Assembly: GCA_963204915.1 (NCBI GenBank)
Contig: CAUJHS010000016.1
Location: forward strand, 89,544-153,543
Direction of reading: 5' to 3'
Source of the DNA: Planctomycetota bacterium
GTDB taxonomy: Bacteria > Planctomycetota > Planctomycetia > Pirellulales > Pirellulaceae
DNA length: 64,000 bases
The notes below the pieces were generated by a model. That model did no database searches. It was given only the letters and a program-made list of their open reading frames with translations, and had not been told where the DNA came from. Each line of letters begins with the position of its first letter. The stretch's first letter is position 1. Shown here in pieces: positions 1 through 8,809 of the stretch. The position numbers and the translations under genes were made by a program.

Positions 1-1044
1 GGCGCGCGAGCCATGGCCCTGTATCCCGACAACGTGCCTGCGTCGGTGTATGACAATTTAATCGCCTCGGTGCGGAAGCACCTGCCCACGCTGCATAAAT
101 ACTACGATGTACGCCGTCGGAAAATGGGCTTGCCCGACATCCACCATTACGACACCTATGTGCCGATCCTGACCGACCTGGAAATTGACCGGCCTTGGGA
201 TGAAGCGGTCGAGTTGGTCACGTCGGCGGTCAAACCGCTGGGAGATGAATATGTTCGCGTGCTGACTGCCGGTTTAACTGACGACCGTTGGTGCGATCGG
301 TATCCCAATCGCGGCAAGCAAAGCGGCGCGTTCAGCTCAGGCAGCTTCGACGGCGCGCCGTATATCTTGATGAACTACAAGAGCACCGTGTTCAACGATG
401 TGTTCACGTTGGCCCACGAAGCCGGACACTCGATGCACAGTTACTTCTCGGCCAAGTCGCAGCCGTTCCAATATTACGACTACACGATCTTCGTGGCCGA
501 AGTGGCCAGCACGTTTAACGAACAGCTCCTTAGCCATCACTTGTTGGCGAAGGCGACGAACAACCGCGAGCGGGCCTATCTGATCAATCGCGAGATCGAC
601 GACATTCGGGGCACGGTGTTCCGACAAACCATGTTTGCCGAGTTTGAGAAGATCACTCACGAGATGGCCGAGAAGGGTGAGCCGCTCACCGTCAAAACGC
701 TGCAAGAGGCGTATCGCGGCTTGCTTGATGCGTACTTCGGCCCTGACTTCGTCATCGATGACGATCTGAGCCGCGAGTGTTTCCGCATTCCACACTTCTA
801 CCGTGCATTCTATGTGTACAAGTACGCTACGGGCATGTCGGCTGCCGTTGCCTTAAGTCGGCGCGTGCTGGAAGGCGGCGAACGTGAGTTGAACGACTAC
901 CTTGGCTTCCTCAAGGGAGGCAACTCGAAAGACCCGCTCGACCTTTTGCGCGGCGCCGGAGTCGATATGGAGAAACCCGAACCGGTCGACACCGCGCTGG
1001 AGCATTTCGGCAAACTGGTGGATGAACTGGACGCGATTCTCTAA
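1..1044 (+). CDS. pepF: M3-family oligopeptidase (oligoendopeptidase F type), 5'-truncated by window edge
   Basis: C-terminal part of a zinc metallopeptidase that cleaves short peptides in the cytoplasm. The reading frame is open from base 1, so the methionine codon at 13 is probably internal and the N-terminal half lies outside the window. Counting from that methionine, the zinc-binding and catalytic motif HEAGH is at residues 135-139, and the third zinc ligand is probably Glu163 in FVAEVASTFNE, the spacing known for family M3. The C-terminal helical part (YKYATGMSAA, LGFLKGGNSKDP) fits PepF-type enzymes. It converges on the ABC1 kinase gene, with about 80 bases between them. Family assignment is firm; PepF rather than another M3 subgroup is an inference. 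Confidence 0.93.
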   Translation, partial: GARAMALYPDNVPASVYDNLIASVRKHLPTLHKYYDVRRRKMGLPDIHHYDTYVPILTDLEIDRPWDEAVELVTSAVKPLGDEYVRVLTAGLTDDRWCDRYPNRGKQSGAFSSGSFDGAPYILMNYKSTVFNDVFTLAHEAGHSMHSYFSAKSQPFQYYDYTIFVAEVASTFNEQLLSHHLLAKATNNRERAYLINREIDDIRGTVFRQTMFAEFEKITHEMAEKGEPLTVKTLQEAYRGLLDAYFGPDFVIDDDLSRECFRIPHFYRAFYVYKYATGMSAAVALSRRVLEGGERELNDYLGFLKGGNSKDPLDLLRGAGVDMEKPEPVDTALEHFGKLVDELDAIL

Positions 1045-1125
1045 GTCGTTGTTGACCAAGGCGAAGTTCAATCTTGAAAGTCCCGCTTATCGCGCACACG
1101 CGGCGGGCTCGTATCAAGGATGTAT

Positions 1126-2814
1126 TTACTCCCTCCGGTCCAGGTGACCGGACTTATTGATTGCCCAGAACAAGCGCAGTCCCAGCATGACGCTGGCGAT
1201 TAGGCCGCTCAGGCCGAGGATCGAGAGGCGGTATAGCCCGAGGAAACTGTTCTGCGGAAACAATAGCGGCGGCACTTGTTGGCTTAGCATGAGCGAGGAG
1301 CCGAGGAACAACGCACTGGTGATCATGCCGAATACCAGCCGGTTCACGGAAGGCTCCAGTCCGCGATGCTCCAGGTGCACATCGAATTTGCCGGTTCGTA
1401 CCTGCTCCAGAATGTCGATGGTTAGCCGCGGCAGCACGCCGATCAGTTGCTCCACTTCGTACACCACGCGGCGCATCTTCCGCCATTGCCGCATGGGCGA
1501 AAGGCGCCGCATGACCATCTTGCGGTGGAACGGCTGCAGCACCTCCAGCACGCTGAACTGCGGGTTGAGCAGTTTGGCGGTTCCTTCGAGGGTTACCAGC
1601 GTCTTGATTAAAAGCGCCACCGGCGGGGCCAGATGAATTTGGTGCCGGCGAATGATTTCGATCATATCGTTCAAGCAGCCGCTCAGGTCGAACTGGTCGA
1701 GCGATTGCCCCGCGTATTGCCCCACAAAGTCGGCCAGGTCACGGGCCAGGTTACGCTCATCAAGCGTGGCGGGGGTGTCGCCCATTTGCATAATGACGGC
1801 GGTCAGCAAGCTCACGTCCTGGTTGACGATGGCCATGAGCATTTCTTCAATGTCCTCACGCATGCGTTCGTCCAGCCGGCCCACCATGCCGAAGTCGAGC
1901 AAGCCAATCACATTGCCCGGCAAGAGCAGAATGTTGCCGGGGTGCGGATCGGCATGAAAGAAGCCGTGGACGAAGATCATCTCCATGTAGATTTCGGCCC
2001 CGCGGTGGGCGATCTGTTCTACGTCGTAACCTGCGGTGCGTAGTTGTTCGGCTTCCGATAGTTTCTTGCCTTCGAGCAGGTCCATCGTCAGCACGCGCGG
2101 CGTGCAATACTCGGTGTACGGCGCGGGAATGCGCACCGTGGGGTCGTCTTTGAACAACGCGGCGAATTGCTGCAGGTTGCGCTCCTCGCGGCCGAAGTCG
2201 AGTTCGCGCCTCACGGTGCGCGCCATTTCGGCCACCGTGGCCGAGGGCCGGTAAGGAGCGAACTCGGGCAACTTTTCCGCCAATTGCGCCAAAGCCGCCA
2301 GCACTTCGAGATCTTCATGCACTTTGCGTTCAATGCCGTCATGCTGTACCTTGACGACGACGTACTGCCCGGACCGAAGCCGCGCGCGGTGCACTTGCCC
2401 AATCGATGCCGATGCGATGGGCACGTCGCTGAACTGCGCAAAAATCTCGTCAATCGGTTCGCCCAATTCTGCTTCAACTAGGGCGCGAATCACTTCGGGC
2501 GGGTCGGCGGGAACGTTCGCCTGGAGTTGCTTCAATTCCTCCGCCAAATCAACACCAACGACATCGGGACGCGTGCTCAGCAGTTGGCCGAGCTTAATAA
2601 AGGTGGGCCCCAGATCGGTTAACGCCAATCGAATGCGCGTTTCCCGCGTCAATCGCGCTAGCGCCTCGCCTTCGCGGGTCTTGATTTGGTCCTTGACGAA
2701 TTCAATGTTTGACCCGCTCAACCAGTCGGCCAGGCCGTACCGGCTGAGGATTGAAACAATCTCCGTCCCGCGGCGAACGTTGCGGTAGAATTGCGGCAGG
2801 GCGGTGATTTTCAT
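1126..2814 (-). CDS. ABC1/UbiB-family atypical protein kinase-like protein
   Basis: A 562-residue member of the UbiB/ADCK family of membrane-associated atypical kinases, linked in other bacteria to quinone biosynthesis or lipid homeostasis. Visible hallmarks: the KxGQ motif (FIKLGQLLSTRPD) before the kinase core, the alanine-rich nucleotide loop (ASASIGQVHRA), the lysine in VVVKVQHDG, the catalytic and metal-binding segments HADPHPGN and LLDFGMVGRL, and two hydrophobic C-terminal segments (about residues 495-555) likely to be membrane anchors. The ATG start at 2814 has no competitor. No quinone-pathway gene lies nearby, so a ubiquinone or menaquinone role cannot be argued from context. Confidence 0.93.
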   Translation of the reverse strand: MKITALPQFYRNVRRGTEIVSILSRYGLADWLSGSNIEFVKDQIKTREGEALARLTRETRIRLALTDLGPTFIKLGQLLSTRPDVVGVDLAEELKQLQANVPADPPEVIRALVEAELGEPIDEIFAQFSDVPIASASIGQVHRARLRSGQYVVVKVQHDGIERKVHEDLEVLAALAQLAEKLPEFAPYRPSATVAEMARTVRRELDFGREERNLQQFAALFKDDPTVRIPAPYTEYCTPRVLTMDLLEGKKLSEAEQLRTAGYDVEQIAHRGAEIYMEMIFVHGFFHADPHPGNILLLPGNVIGLLDFGMVGRLDERMREDIEEMLMAIVNQDVSLLTAVIMQMGDTPATLDERNLARDLADFVGQYAGQSLDQFDLSGCLNDMIEIIRRHQIHLAPPVALLIKTLVTLEGTAKLLNPQFSVLEVLQPFHRKMVMRRLSPMRQWRKMRRVVYEVEQLIGVLPRLTIDILEQVRTGKFDVHLEHRGLEPSVNRLVFGMITSALFLGSSLMLSQQVPPLLFPQNSFLGLYRLSILGLSGLIASVMLGLRLFWAINKSGHLDRRE

Positions 2815-3048
2815 TCAGGCGTCCAACAGCGGAACGAGGAAGGCGCATACGGTTCATTTTAGTTGCATTGTAGCGATCCCGCGCGCGTGCAGGCCATGCT
2901 TGACCGGAACCGCCCCGTCACTCAAACTAACCTGAGACGCCTCCGGTACTCCTGCCTTCGTTGCGCTAACGGTGATTCTTGTTCGCCGCGGCGTTTGTCG
3001 TAGTCCCGCCTTCATCGCGGTTTTCCAACATTCCTCGGGAAAGTCCAA

Positions 3049-4317
3049 ATGCGCCACTTGACACCGCTCGTCGTCTGTTTGCTCCTTGCCGCCACCGGCC
3101 TGGCCGAGAATTGGCCGCAGTGGCGTGGTCCGAACTTGGACGGCGTGAGCCGCGAACGCAATCTACCCACGAAGTGGAGCAAGACGGACAACATCTTATG
3201 GCGCCTGCCGTTGCCGGGTCCTGGCGGCGCTACGCCCGTGGTGTGGGAAGACCGGATCTTTGTCACGGCGCCGGAAGGGGAAAACCTATTGCTCCTTTGT
3301 GTAAACGCCAAGGGCCAAGAGCTGTGGCGACACAAGGTAAGTCAAGGGAACAAAGTCGTGCGCGGCGACGAGGGCAACTCGTGCTCACCCTCGCCCATGA
3401 CCGATGGCAAGCACGTGTGGACCTTATTCACCGACGGCACGTTCGCGTGCTACACCATGGATGGCAAGGAGGTTTGGAAGTTCAACCTGCAAGATCGGTA
3501 CGGGCGGTTCATCATCCAGTTCGGAATGACCGCCACGCCGGTGCTCGACGGCGACCGGATTTACGTACAACTGATCCACGGCGAAGGCAACCCCAAGACG
3601 CGAGAAGCCTTGGTCGTGGCTTTGGATAAATCGACCGGTGACGAGGTTTGGAAACAAGGCCGCGTGACGGAAGCCAGCGACGAGAACGAACACTCGTACG
3701 CGTCGCCCACCATCTACCGAGACGGCGAGCGCGAGTTCCTCATTACCCATGGCGGCGATTTTGCCGTGGCCCATAACCTCGAAGACGGCCGCGAGCTATG
3801 GCGATGCAAAATGAATATTGGCGCCCAATATCATCCGACGCTGCGGTTTGTATCGTCTCCCGCGGTTGGCGAAGGAAGGATTGTAGTCCCCTCGGCCAAG
3901 AATGGTCCGGTGGTGTGCCTGAAGCCCGACGTCCAAGGCGACGTCACCGAAATGACGCACGCGTTTTACTGGCGGAAGGACGACGGCACGCCCGATGTCC
4001 CCTCGCCGCTCATTCACGATGGGCTGGTATACCTCTGCCGGGAAAACGGAAATCTGGTTTGCCTTGATGCCGAAACAGGCGAACAATACTACGAAGAACG
4101 GACGGTGCGCGAACGCCACCGTGCATCGCCCGTGTTTGCCGATGGCAAGATCTATATTACCGGTCGGAATGGCGTAATTACCGTGGTCAAGGCAGGGCGC
4201 AAGTTTGAAATGCTGGCCCAGAACGAGATGGGCGAAGAAATGTCCGCCTCGCCCGCAATTGCGAATGGGCAAATCTACGTGCGCACCTTTGAAGCGTTGT
4301 ACGCCATAGGAAAGTGA
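3049..4317 (+). CDS. Secreted PQQ-type beta-propeller protein
   Basis: A 422-residue protein with an N-terminal signal peptide (about residues 1-19, ending GLA) followed at once by WPQWRGP, the opening typical of planctomycete secreted PQQ-like propellers. Repeated blades end in the tryptophan docking pattern, for example GQELWRH, GKEVWKF, GDEVWKQ and GRELWRC. The family includes BamB and quinoprotein dehydrogenase scaffolds, but no metal or PQQ-ligand set is evident, so an enzymatic role is not supported. A paralogue of the same design lies at 9306. It is followed by a strong intrinsic terminator, so it is probably monocistronic. Location (periplasmic or exported) is inferred from the signal peptide. 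Confidence 0.9.
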   Translation: MRHLTPLVVCLLLAATGLAENWPQWRGPNLDGVSRERNLPTKWSKTDNILWRLPLPGPGGATPVVWEDRIFVTAPEGENLLLLCVNAKGQELWRHKVSQGNKVVRGDEGNSCSPSPMTDGKHVWTLFTDGTFACYTMDGKEVWKFNLQDRYGRFIIQFGMTATPVLDGDRIYVQLIHGEGNPKTREALVVALDKSTGDEVWKQGRVTEASDENEHSYASPTIYRDGEREFLITHGGDFAVAHNLEDGRELWRCKMNIGAQYHPTLRFVSSPAVGEGRIVVPSAKNGPVVCLKPDVQGDVTEMTHAFYWRKDDGTPDVPSPLIHDGLVYLCRENGNLVCLDAETGEQYYEERTVRERHRASPVFADGKIYITGRNGVITVVKAGRKFEMLAQNEMGEEMSASPAIANGQIYVRTFEALYAIGK

Positions 4318-4396
4318 GAACACGCGCGGCGAAGCCGCCTTGCCCACCCTCGGGCGGGGCGGTAAACTTCCGCCTTATTTTATGAGCGAGTTTCCC

Positions 4397-4423
4397 GGGG
4401 ACGTCTTGGGCGTCCCCCTTTTT
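4397..4423 (+). terminator. Intrinsic terminator-like hairpin upstream of typA
   Basis: Perfect 7-bp stem GGGGACG (4397-4403) with CGTCCCC (4411-4417), 7-base loop, followed by C and five T. It can end the upstream propeller transcript. Its T-run ends only 17 bases before the typA start codon. Confidence 0.75.
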
Positions 4424-4440
4424 GTAGGTTGAAGGACGCT

Positions 4441-6300
4441 ATGACCACCGCTGTGACCGACCGGTCGGAGACCGGACCAACTTCCATGCGCCGTACCGAC
4501 ATTCGAAATATTGTGATTATCGCCCACGTTGACCATGGCAAGACGACGCTAGTCGACGTATTGTTGCGTCAAAGTGGGCAATTTCGCGACTCTCAGCTGC
4601 AAGGCGACTGCATTCTCGACTCGAACCCCCTCGAGCGCGAACGCGGGATTACGATCCTTGCCAAGAACATCGCTCTCCCCTACAAGGGGGTGAAAATCAA
4701 CATCATCGACACGCCGGGCCACGCCGACTTTGGCGGCGAGGTCGAACGCGTACTACGCATGGCGGACGGCGCCCTCTTGCTCATCGACGCGGCTGAAGGC
4801 CCACTGCCGCAAACTCGCTTTGTGCTCTCCAAGGCCCTCGAAGTGGGGCTCAAGCCGATTGTCGTAGTCAACAAGATTGACCGTTCCGACGCGCGGCCGC
4901 ACGAAGTCATTAGCGAAGCTCTGGATTTGATTTTGGACCTGGGGGGCGAGAAGCACCTGGACGACTTTCCCCACATCTTCGCCAGCGGCCGGGAAGGTTA
5001 CGCGACGCACGACCCCGAGGTGCGCACCGACTCGATGCGTCCGCTGTTGGACATGGTTCTGCAAGAGGTTCCCGGTCCACGGATCGAGCAGGGGCAGGCC
5101 CTTCAAATGCTCGTCACCACGTTAGACTGGTCCGAATTCGTGGGACGCATCGCAATCGGCCGCATTCAGTCCGGTTCGGTCCGAAAGGGGCAAAAAGTGC
5201 TCCTGATGCAGGCCGGAGACACGCAGACTGAGGCCAAGGTCGCCGCAGTCCATGTGTTTGAGAATTTGGGCCGCCGCGAAGTCGAGTCGGCCGAGGCCGG
5301 CGAAGTGGTCGCATTGGTGGGGCTGGAAAACATCGAAATTGGCGACACGATTTGCGATCCGGAATCGCCGCGCGCCCTGCCGCGACTGCACGTGGATGAG
5401 CCGACGCTGGAAATGGTGTTCTCGATCAACAACTCTCCCTTTGCCGGACGCGACGGAAAGTACGTCACCACGCGGCAAGTGCGCGACCGGCTGTACCGCG
5501 AACTGGAACGGAATGTCGCGTTGCGCGTGCGGCCGCTAGAAGGGACCGACGCCCTCGCGGTGGCTGGCCGTGGTGTGTTGCATCTGGCCGTGTTGATCGA
5601 AACCATGCGGCGCGAAGGTTATGAGCTTTCCGTCGGTAAGCCGCACGTGATCATTCATGAAAATAACGGCGTCAAGGAAGAACCTTTTGAAACGCTGGTC
5701 GTCGAAACTCCGTCAGAAAAACTCGGTCCCGTGATGGAATTGGTAGGGGAACGTCGTGGCGAATTGGCCGAAATGACGACCCACGGCGACTACACTTACG
5801 CTACGTTCAGTATTCCCGCCCGCGGTTTGATTGGATTGCGCACGCGATTGCTTAACGCCACGCAGGGCATGGCGATTATCCATCACCGCTTTGCAGGTTA
5901 TCAGCCGGTGGAGGGCGATACGCCGCGCCGTCCAAACGGGGTGTATGTGTCGATGGTGAATGGCCGCGCCGTAGGGTACGCGCTGAATACCTTACAGGAG
6001 CGCGCCGAGATGTTTGTCGCCCCCGGCGATGAAGTCTACGAAGGGATGATCGTGGGCGAGAATGCTCGCGCGGACGACATGAATGTGAACCCGACCAAGG
6101 AAAAGAAGCTCACCAACGTGCGTGCCGCAGGAAGCGATGAAAACATCATCCTGAAGCCTCCCCGCCGCATGACGCTCGAAGCCGCCTTGGAGTACATCGA
6201 GGACGATGAACTGGTCGAAGTAACACCCAATTTCATCCGGCTTCGCAAGATTTTGCTCAAAGAAGCCGACCGGCGCAAGAAGTCCCGCAGCGGCGGTTAG
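4441..6300 (+). CDS. typA: Translational GTPase TypA/BipA
   Basis: A 619-residue ribosome-associated GTPase of the EF-G/LepA superfamily, needed in other bacteria for growth in the cold or under stress and for 50S maturation. G-domain motifs near the N-terminus are complete: AHVDHGKTT (G1), RGIT (G2), DTPGHADFGGEV (G3), NKID (G4). The BipA-specific C-terminal part is recognisable (ARGLIGLRTRLLNATQG, NVNPTKEKKLTNVRAAG, DDELVEVTPNFIRLRK). The ATG at 4441 is preferred over the in-frame TTG at 4429 because AAGGA sits about 5 bases before it. A terminator-like hairpin lies just upstream and a second, very strong one just downstream. Confidence 0.97.
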   Translation: MTTAVTDRSETGPTSMRRTDIRNIVIIAHVDHGKTTLVDVLLRQSGQFRDSQLQGDCILDSNPLERERGITILAKNIALPYKGVKINIIDTPGHADFGGEVERVLRMADGALLLIDAAEGPLPQTRFVLSKALEVGLKPIVVVNKIDRSDARPHEVISEALDLILDLGGEKHLDDFPHIFASGREGYATHDPEVRTDSMRPLLDMVLQEVPGPRIEQGQALQMLVTTLDWSEFVGRIAIGRIQSGSVRKGQKVLLMQAGDTQTEAKVAAVHVFENLGRREVESAEAGEVVALVGLENIEIGDTICDPESPRALPRLHVDEPTLEMVFSINNSPFAGRDGKYVTTRQVRDRLYRELERNVALRVRPLEGTDALAVAGRGVLHLAVLIETMRREGYELSVGKPHVIIHENNGVKEEPFETLVVETPSEKLGPVMELVGERRGELAEMTTHGDYTYATFSIPARGLIGLRTRLLNATQGMAIIHHRFAGYQPVEGDTPRRPNGVYVSMVNGRAVGYALNTLQERAEMFVAPGDEVYEGMIVGENARADDMNVNPTKEKKLTNVRAAGSDENIILKPPRRMTLEAALEYIEDDELVEVTPNFIRLRKILLKEADRRKKSRSGG

Positions 6301-6328
6301 GACTCCGCTTCCGAGATTAGCCAACACA

Positions 6329-6361
6329 AAAAACCCGGCACGCGCGGCGCGCCGGGTTTTT
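6329..6361. terminator. Bidirectional intrinsic terminator between typA and the DEAD-box helicase gene
   Basis: 11-bp stem (6329-6339 with 6351-6361) with core ACCCGGC/GCCGGGT and A-run/T-run flanks on both sides, so it can stop typA on the plus strand and the convergent helicase transcript on the minus strand. Confidence 0.9.
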
Positions 6362-6456
6362 CGTTAGGTGGTCCGTCAGGCGGAAGCGACTCGTGTGGCG
6401 GTTTCCTGGCGTGCCCGCTGCGTTACCGGAACACGGGTTCCCCACGGTGTGAAAAA

Positions 6457-7713
6457 CTAGCGCGTGCCAGCAAACTGCTTACGGCGGCGTTTGCGGCGCC
6501 GTGGCGCGCCGTTCGGGTTTGGCGTGGTTCGCTCGTTGCGGCGTGGGCGTGGTGGTTTGACGGCGGCCACGCTGGACGCGACCGTCATCGACTTCTCTGC
6601 CGGAAGTGACCGACCGATGAGTCGTTCGACGTCGCGCAGCATGTCTTTCTCGAGCGGGCTGCAAAAGGAGATGGCTACGCCGTCGGCGCCGGCCCGCGCC
6701 GTGCGTCCAATGCGATGCACATAACTTTCGGGTTCATGCGGCAAGTCGTAGTTGATTACGTGCGATACGTCATCGACATCCAAGCCGCGCGCGGCAATAT
6801 CCGTCGCCACGAGTACGCGCGTGCGTCCCGTCCGAAAACCGTCCAGCGCGTGATTCCGCGCGCCTTGCGATTTGTCGCTGTGGATCGCATCGGCATTGAT
6901 TCGCAGACTGCGGAGTTCGCGGGTCACCAGTTCGGCGCGTCGTTTGGTGCGTGTGAAAATCAACACGCGATGCAGCGAGTCGTCCTTCAACAGTTGTTGC
7001 AGCAAGGCGCGCTTGCCGTCATGGGCGACATGCATCACGCGTTGCTCGATTCGTTCGACGGTCGAAGAGACAGGTGTTACCGCGACGCGCACGGGATTGG
7101 TCAACAGCGACTTCGCCAGCGAGGCGATGTTATCGGGCATTGTCGCCGAGAAAAACAACGACTGCCGTTTCTCGGGCAGCGCAGCCACAATGCGGCGGAT
7201 GTCGGGCAAAAAGCCCATGTCGAGCATGCGGTCGGCTTCGTCTAATACGAAAATCTCGATGCGGTCGAGTCGCACATGGCGTTGTTGCACCAAGTCTTGT
7301 AACCGGCCCGGCGTGGCCACAAGGATGTGCACGCCTTTTGCGATGGCTTGCACTTGGGCGCCCTGTCCTACACCGCCGTAAATTACGGTATGGCGCAGCG
7401 GAAGGTGCTTTCCGTAAGTTTGGAAGCTCTCGCCGATTTGCGCGGCCAGCTCGCGCGTTGGCGATAACACCAACACCTGCGGAAAACGAGGCTGCGCAGG
7501 TCGGTTTGTTTCGGCCAGACGGTGCAGAATTGGCAAGGCGAAGGCCGCCGTTTTACCGGTGCCCGTTTGAGCGCAGCCGAGCAAGTCGCGGCCTTCCAGT
7601 AAATGCGGAATCGCCGCGGCTTGAATGGGAGTGGGGTGTGTATAACCCGCGGCGGCCACGCCACGCTGAAGCAACGGAGACAGCGGCAGGTCCTGAAATA
7701 GAGTCGGATTCAA
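6457..7713 (-). CDS. DEAD-box RNA helicase (RhlE-like)
   Basis: A 418-residue ATP-dependent RNA helicase with every core motif in order: Q motif (GYTHPTPIQ), Walker A (AQTGTGKT), [17 protein letters not shown] ([13 protein letters not shown]), [15 protein letters not shown] and [10 protein letters not shown]. The C-terminal extension of about 50 residues is very basic (ending RRRKRRRKQ) and probably binds RNA. The start is a TTG at 7713: the codon lies 9 bases after the stop of the SET gene and is preceded by AGGA, and no in-frame ATG fits the conserved N-terminus. It is the last gene of the RRM-SET-helicase run. RhlE-type helicases act in ribosome assembly and RNA turnover, often in the cold. 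Confidence 0.96.
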   Translation of the reverse strand: MNPTLFQDLPLSPLLQRGVAAAGYTHPTPIQAAAIPHLLEGRDLLGCAQTGTGKTAAFALPILHRLAETNRPAQPRFPQVLVLSPTRELAAQIGESFQTYGKHLPLRHTVIYGGVGQGAQVQAIAKGVHILVATPGRLQDLVQQRHVRLDRIEIFVLDEADRMLDMGFLPDIRRIVAALPEKRQSLFFSATMPDNIASLAKSLLTNPVRVAVTPVSSTVERIEQRVMHVAHDGKRALLQQLLKDDSLHRVLIFTRTKRRAELVTRELRSLRINADAIHSDKSQGARNHALDGFRTGRTRVLVATDIAARGLDVDDVSHVINYDLPHEPESYVHRIGRTARAGADGVAISFCSPLEKDMLRDVERLIGRSLPAEKSMTVASSVAAVKPPRPRRNERTTPNPNGAPRRRKRRRKQFAGTR

Positions 7714-7722
7714 CGTTAGTCC

Positions 7723-8190
7723 TTAGTTCGTCTTGATAGATTCTAAAAGTTCACGGAGAGACGCCTCGGCCACAATCCAGCCCCGGCAGCGCTCGCTTCC
7801 ACATAAGCAAGGAATAGCGCAGGTGCTTGGCCAGGCGTAATCGATGGTCAACTCATGTCCGGAGTTGATGGGAGCGATCGCTCGCACGCGCGTCATATGA
7901 CGGATTGCGCCGGTCGCGTCATCCCAGCGGGTATAGTCGACCAGTTCGCAGTTGGGCTGGCAACTATGATTGATGAAGCGAAAGGGTGCGGCGGGTTCAA
8001 GCACGGCGCCGCCTCCCAAGTCGATGCAGTACGCCGACCAATACTCGGGGTCAGCGATGACCTTGCCACGAATTTCAGCAATCGAGTCGCCGGTTATAAA
8101 GCGACGTCGTGCAAATACCCCCAGACCACAACGCGATTCGCCAATGCGAACCGCGCGGGTAGCGCGTTTCATTCGCGCAGGTTGAACCAT
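7723..8190 (-). CDS. SET-domain protein (putative lysine methyltransferase)
   Basis: A 155-residue protein consisting of little more than a SET domain. It shows the N-terminal GLGVFARRRF segment, the knot motif INHSCQPNCE (SAM and substrate pocket), the ELTIDYAW segment with the catalytic tyrosine, and a post-SET-like cysteine cluster C-x-C-x4-C (CLCGSERC) that in known proteins closes the active site with zinc. SAM-dependent lysine methylation is known for the family; the bacterial substrate cannot be read here. Its ribosome binding site (AGAGG at 8196-8200, minus strand) sits inside a long stem of the spacer at 8191-8458. It is followed after 9 bases by the helicase gene, suggesting translational coupling. 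Confidence 0.9.
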   Translation of the reverse strand: MVQPARMKRATRAVRIGESRCGLGVFARRRFITGDSIAEIRGKVIADPEYWSAYCIDLGGGAVLEPAAPFRFINHSCQPNCELVDYTRWDDATGAIRHMTRVRAIAPINSGHELTIDYAWPSTCAIPCLCGSERCRGWIVAEASLRELLESIKTN

Positions 8191-8458
8191 CAGGGCCTCT
8201 TCCGGCGAAAGCTGTCCAAGGGAACGGATCCTCGACGTTCCCCCAGTCGCGCACTGCGCAGACTTGACCGCCGGAGACGCCCTAAGGCCATGCCTTCGGG
8301 CTTCGAAACCTAGTGACCGGATGAACGCAGGCGGCGCGACAGCGCCGACCGTGGGGGTAGGGAGCTCCCGGCCGCAAAAGTTGCGTGGGCAACTTCGTGG
8401 AGGGGAGCAGGGGCTGAACGCGTGCGAGTCCAGCCCTTATCCGGTCACAGGAAATTGA
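8191..8458. ncRNA. Unidentified highly structured RNA element between the RRM and SET genes
   Basis: The spacer is almost entirely foldable. Domain I is closed by 8192-8207 pairing with 8269-8283 (AGGGC/GCCCT, TCT/AGA, CCGGCG/CGCCGG, one mismatch, one bulge) and contains hairpins 8220-8226/8236-8242 (7 bp) and 8245-8252/8256-8264 (8 bp, one bulge). Domain II is closed by 8313-8322 with 8439-8448 (10 perfect bp, extendable by two) and contains hairpins 8332-8337/8342-8347, 8378-8384/8389-8395 and 8411-8416/8431-8436. Read on the minus strand it is the SET leader and masks its Shine-Dalgarno; read on the plus strand it has a canonical C(UUCG)G loop at 8292-8301. It matches no RNA family I recognise (not RNase P, 6S, SRP RNA or tmRNA). 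Orientation is unresolved. Confidence 0.6.
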
Positions 8459-8809
8459 TTAATAGTTGCGACGACCGCCGCCGCCGTAACCGCCGCCGCC
8501 GCCACGGCTGCCGCCGCCACCGCCACGGTAACCGCCGCCACCACCACCGCCGCCGCCGCGACGATCTTCACGCGGGCGAGCTTCGTTCACCGTGATGCTA
8601 CGGCCTTGCAGATCGGCGCCGTTGAGGGCTTCGATCGCTTCTTCGGCGCCACTGGCCATTTCAACAAAACCGAAACCGCGCGAGCGGCCGGTGTCTCGGT
8701 CCATCACAACTTGGGCAGACGTGACTTCGCCGTACTGCGCGAAGGCGTCGCGCAGGTCGTCCGAGGTGGTGCTGTAAGACAAATTGCCAACGTACAGATT
8801 CTTGCTCAT
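8459..8809 (-). CDS. Glycine-rich RNA-binding protein, single RRM
   Basis: A 116-residue protein: an N-terminal RNA recognition motif (residues about 3-80) with RNP2 LYVGNL and RNP1 RGFGFVEM, then an arginine/glycine-rich tail ending RRNY. The frame stays open upstream to 9085, but the start is set at the ATG at 8809 because the RRM begins there (MSKNLYVGNL) and the upstream translation has no domain character. Small RRM-plus-glycine proteins of this type occur in cyanobacteria and planctomycetes, and several cyanobacterial ones are cold-induced. A clean -10 box about 310 bases upstream suggests a long leader, a common feature of cold-shock mRNAs. It heads a minus-strand run with the SET and DEAD-box genes. 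Confidence 0.95.
   Translation of the reverse strand: MSKNLYVGNLSYSTTSDDLRDAFAQYGEVTSAQVVMDRDTGRSRGFGFVEMASGAEEAIEALNGADLQGRSITVNEARPREDRRGGGGGGGGGYRGGGGGSRGGGGGYGGGGRRNY

Noticed and set aside
8191..8458. RNase P RNA, 6S RNA, SRP RNA, tmRNA or hammerhead ribozyme in the structured spacer
   Set aside because: The conserved cores of these RNAs that I know (GAGGAAAGUC, GGUCAGG, the tmRNA tRNA-like ends, CUGAUGA with GAAA) are not present on either strand.
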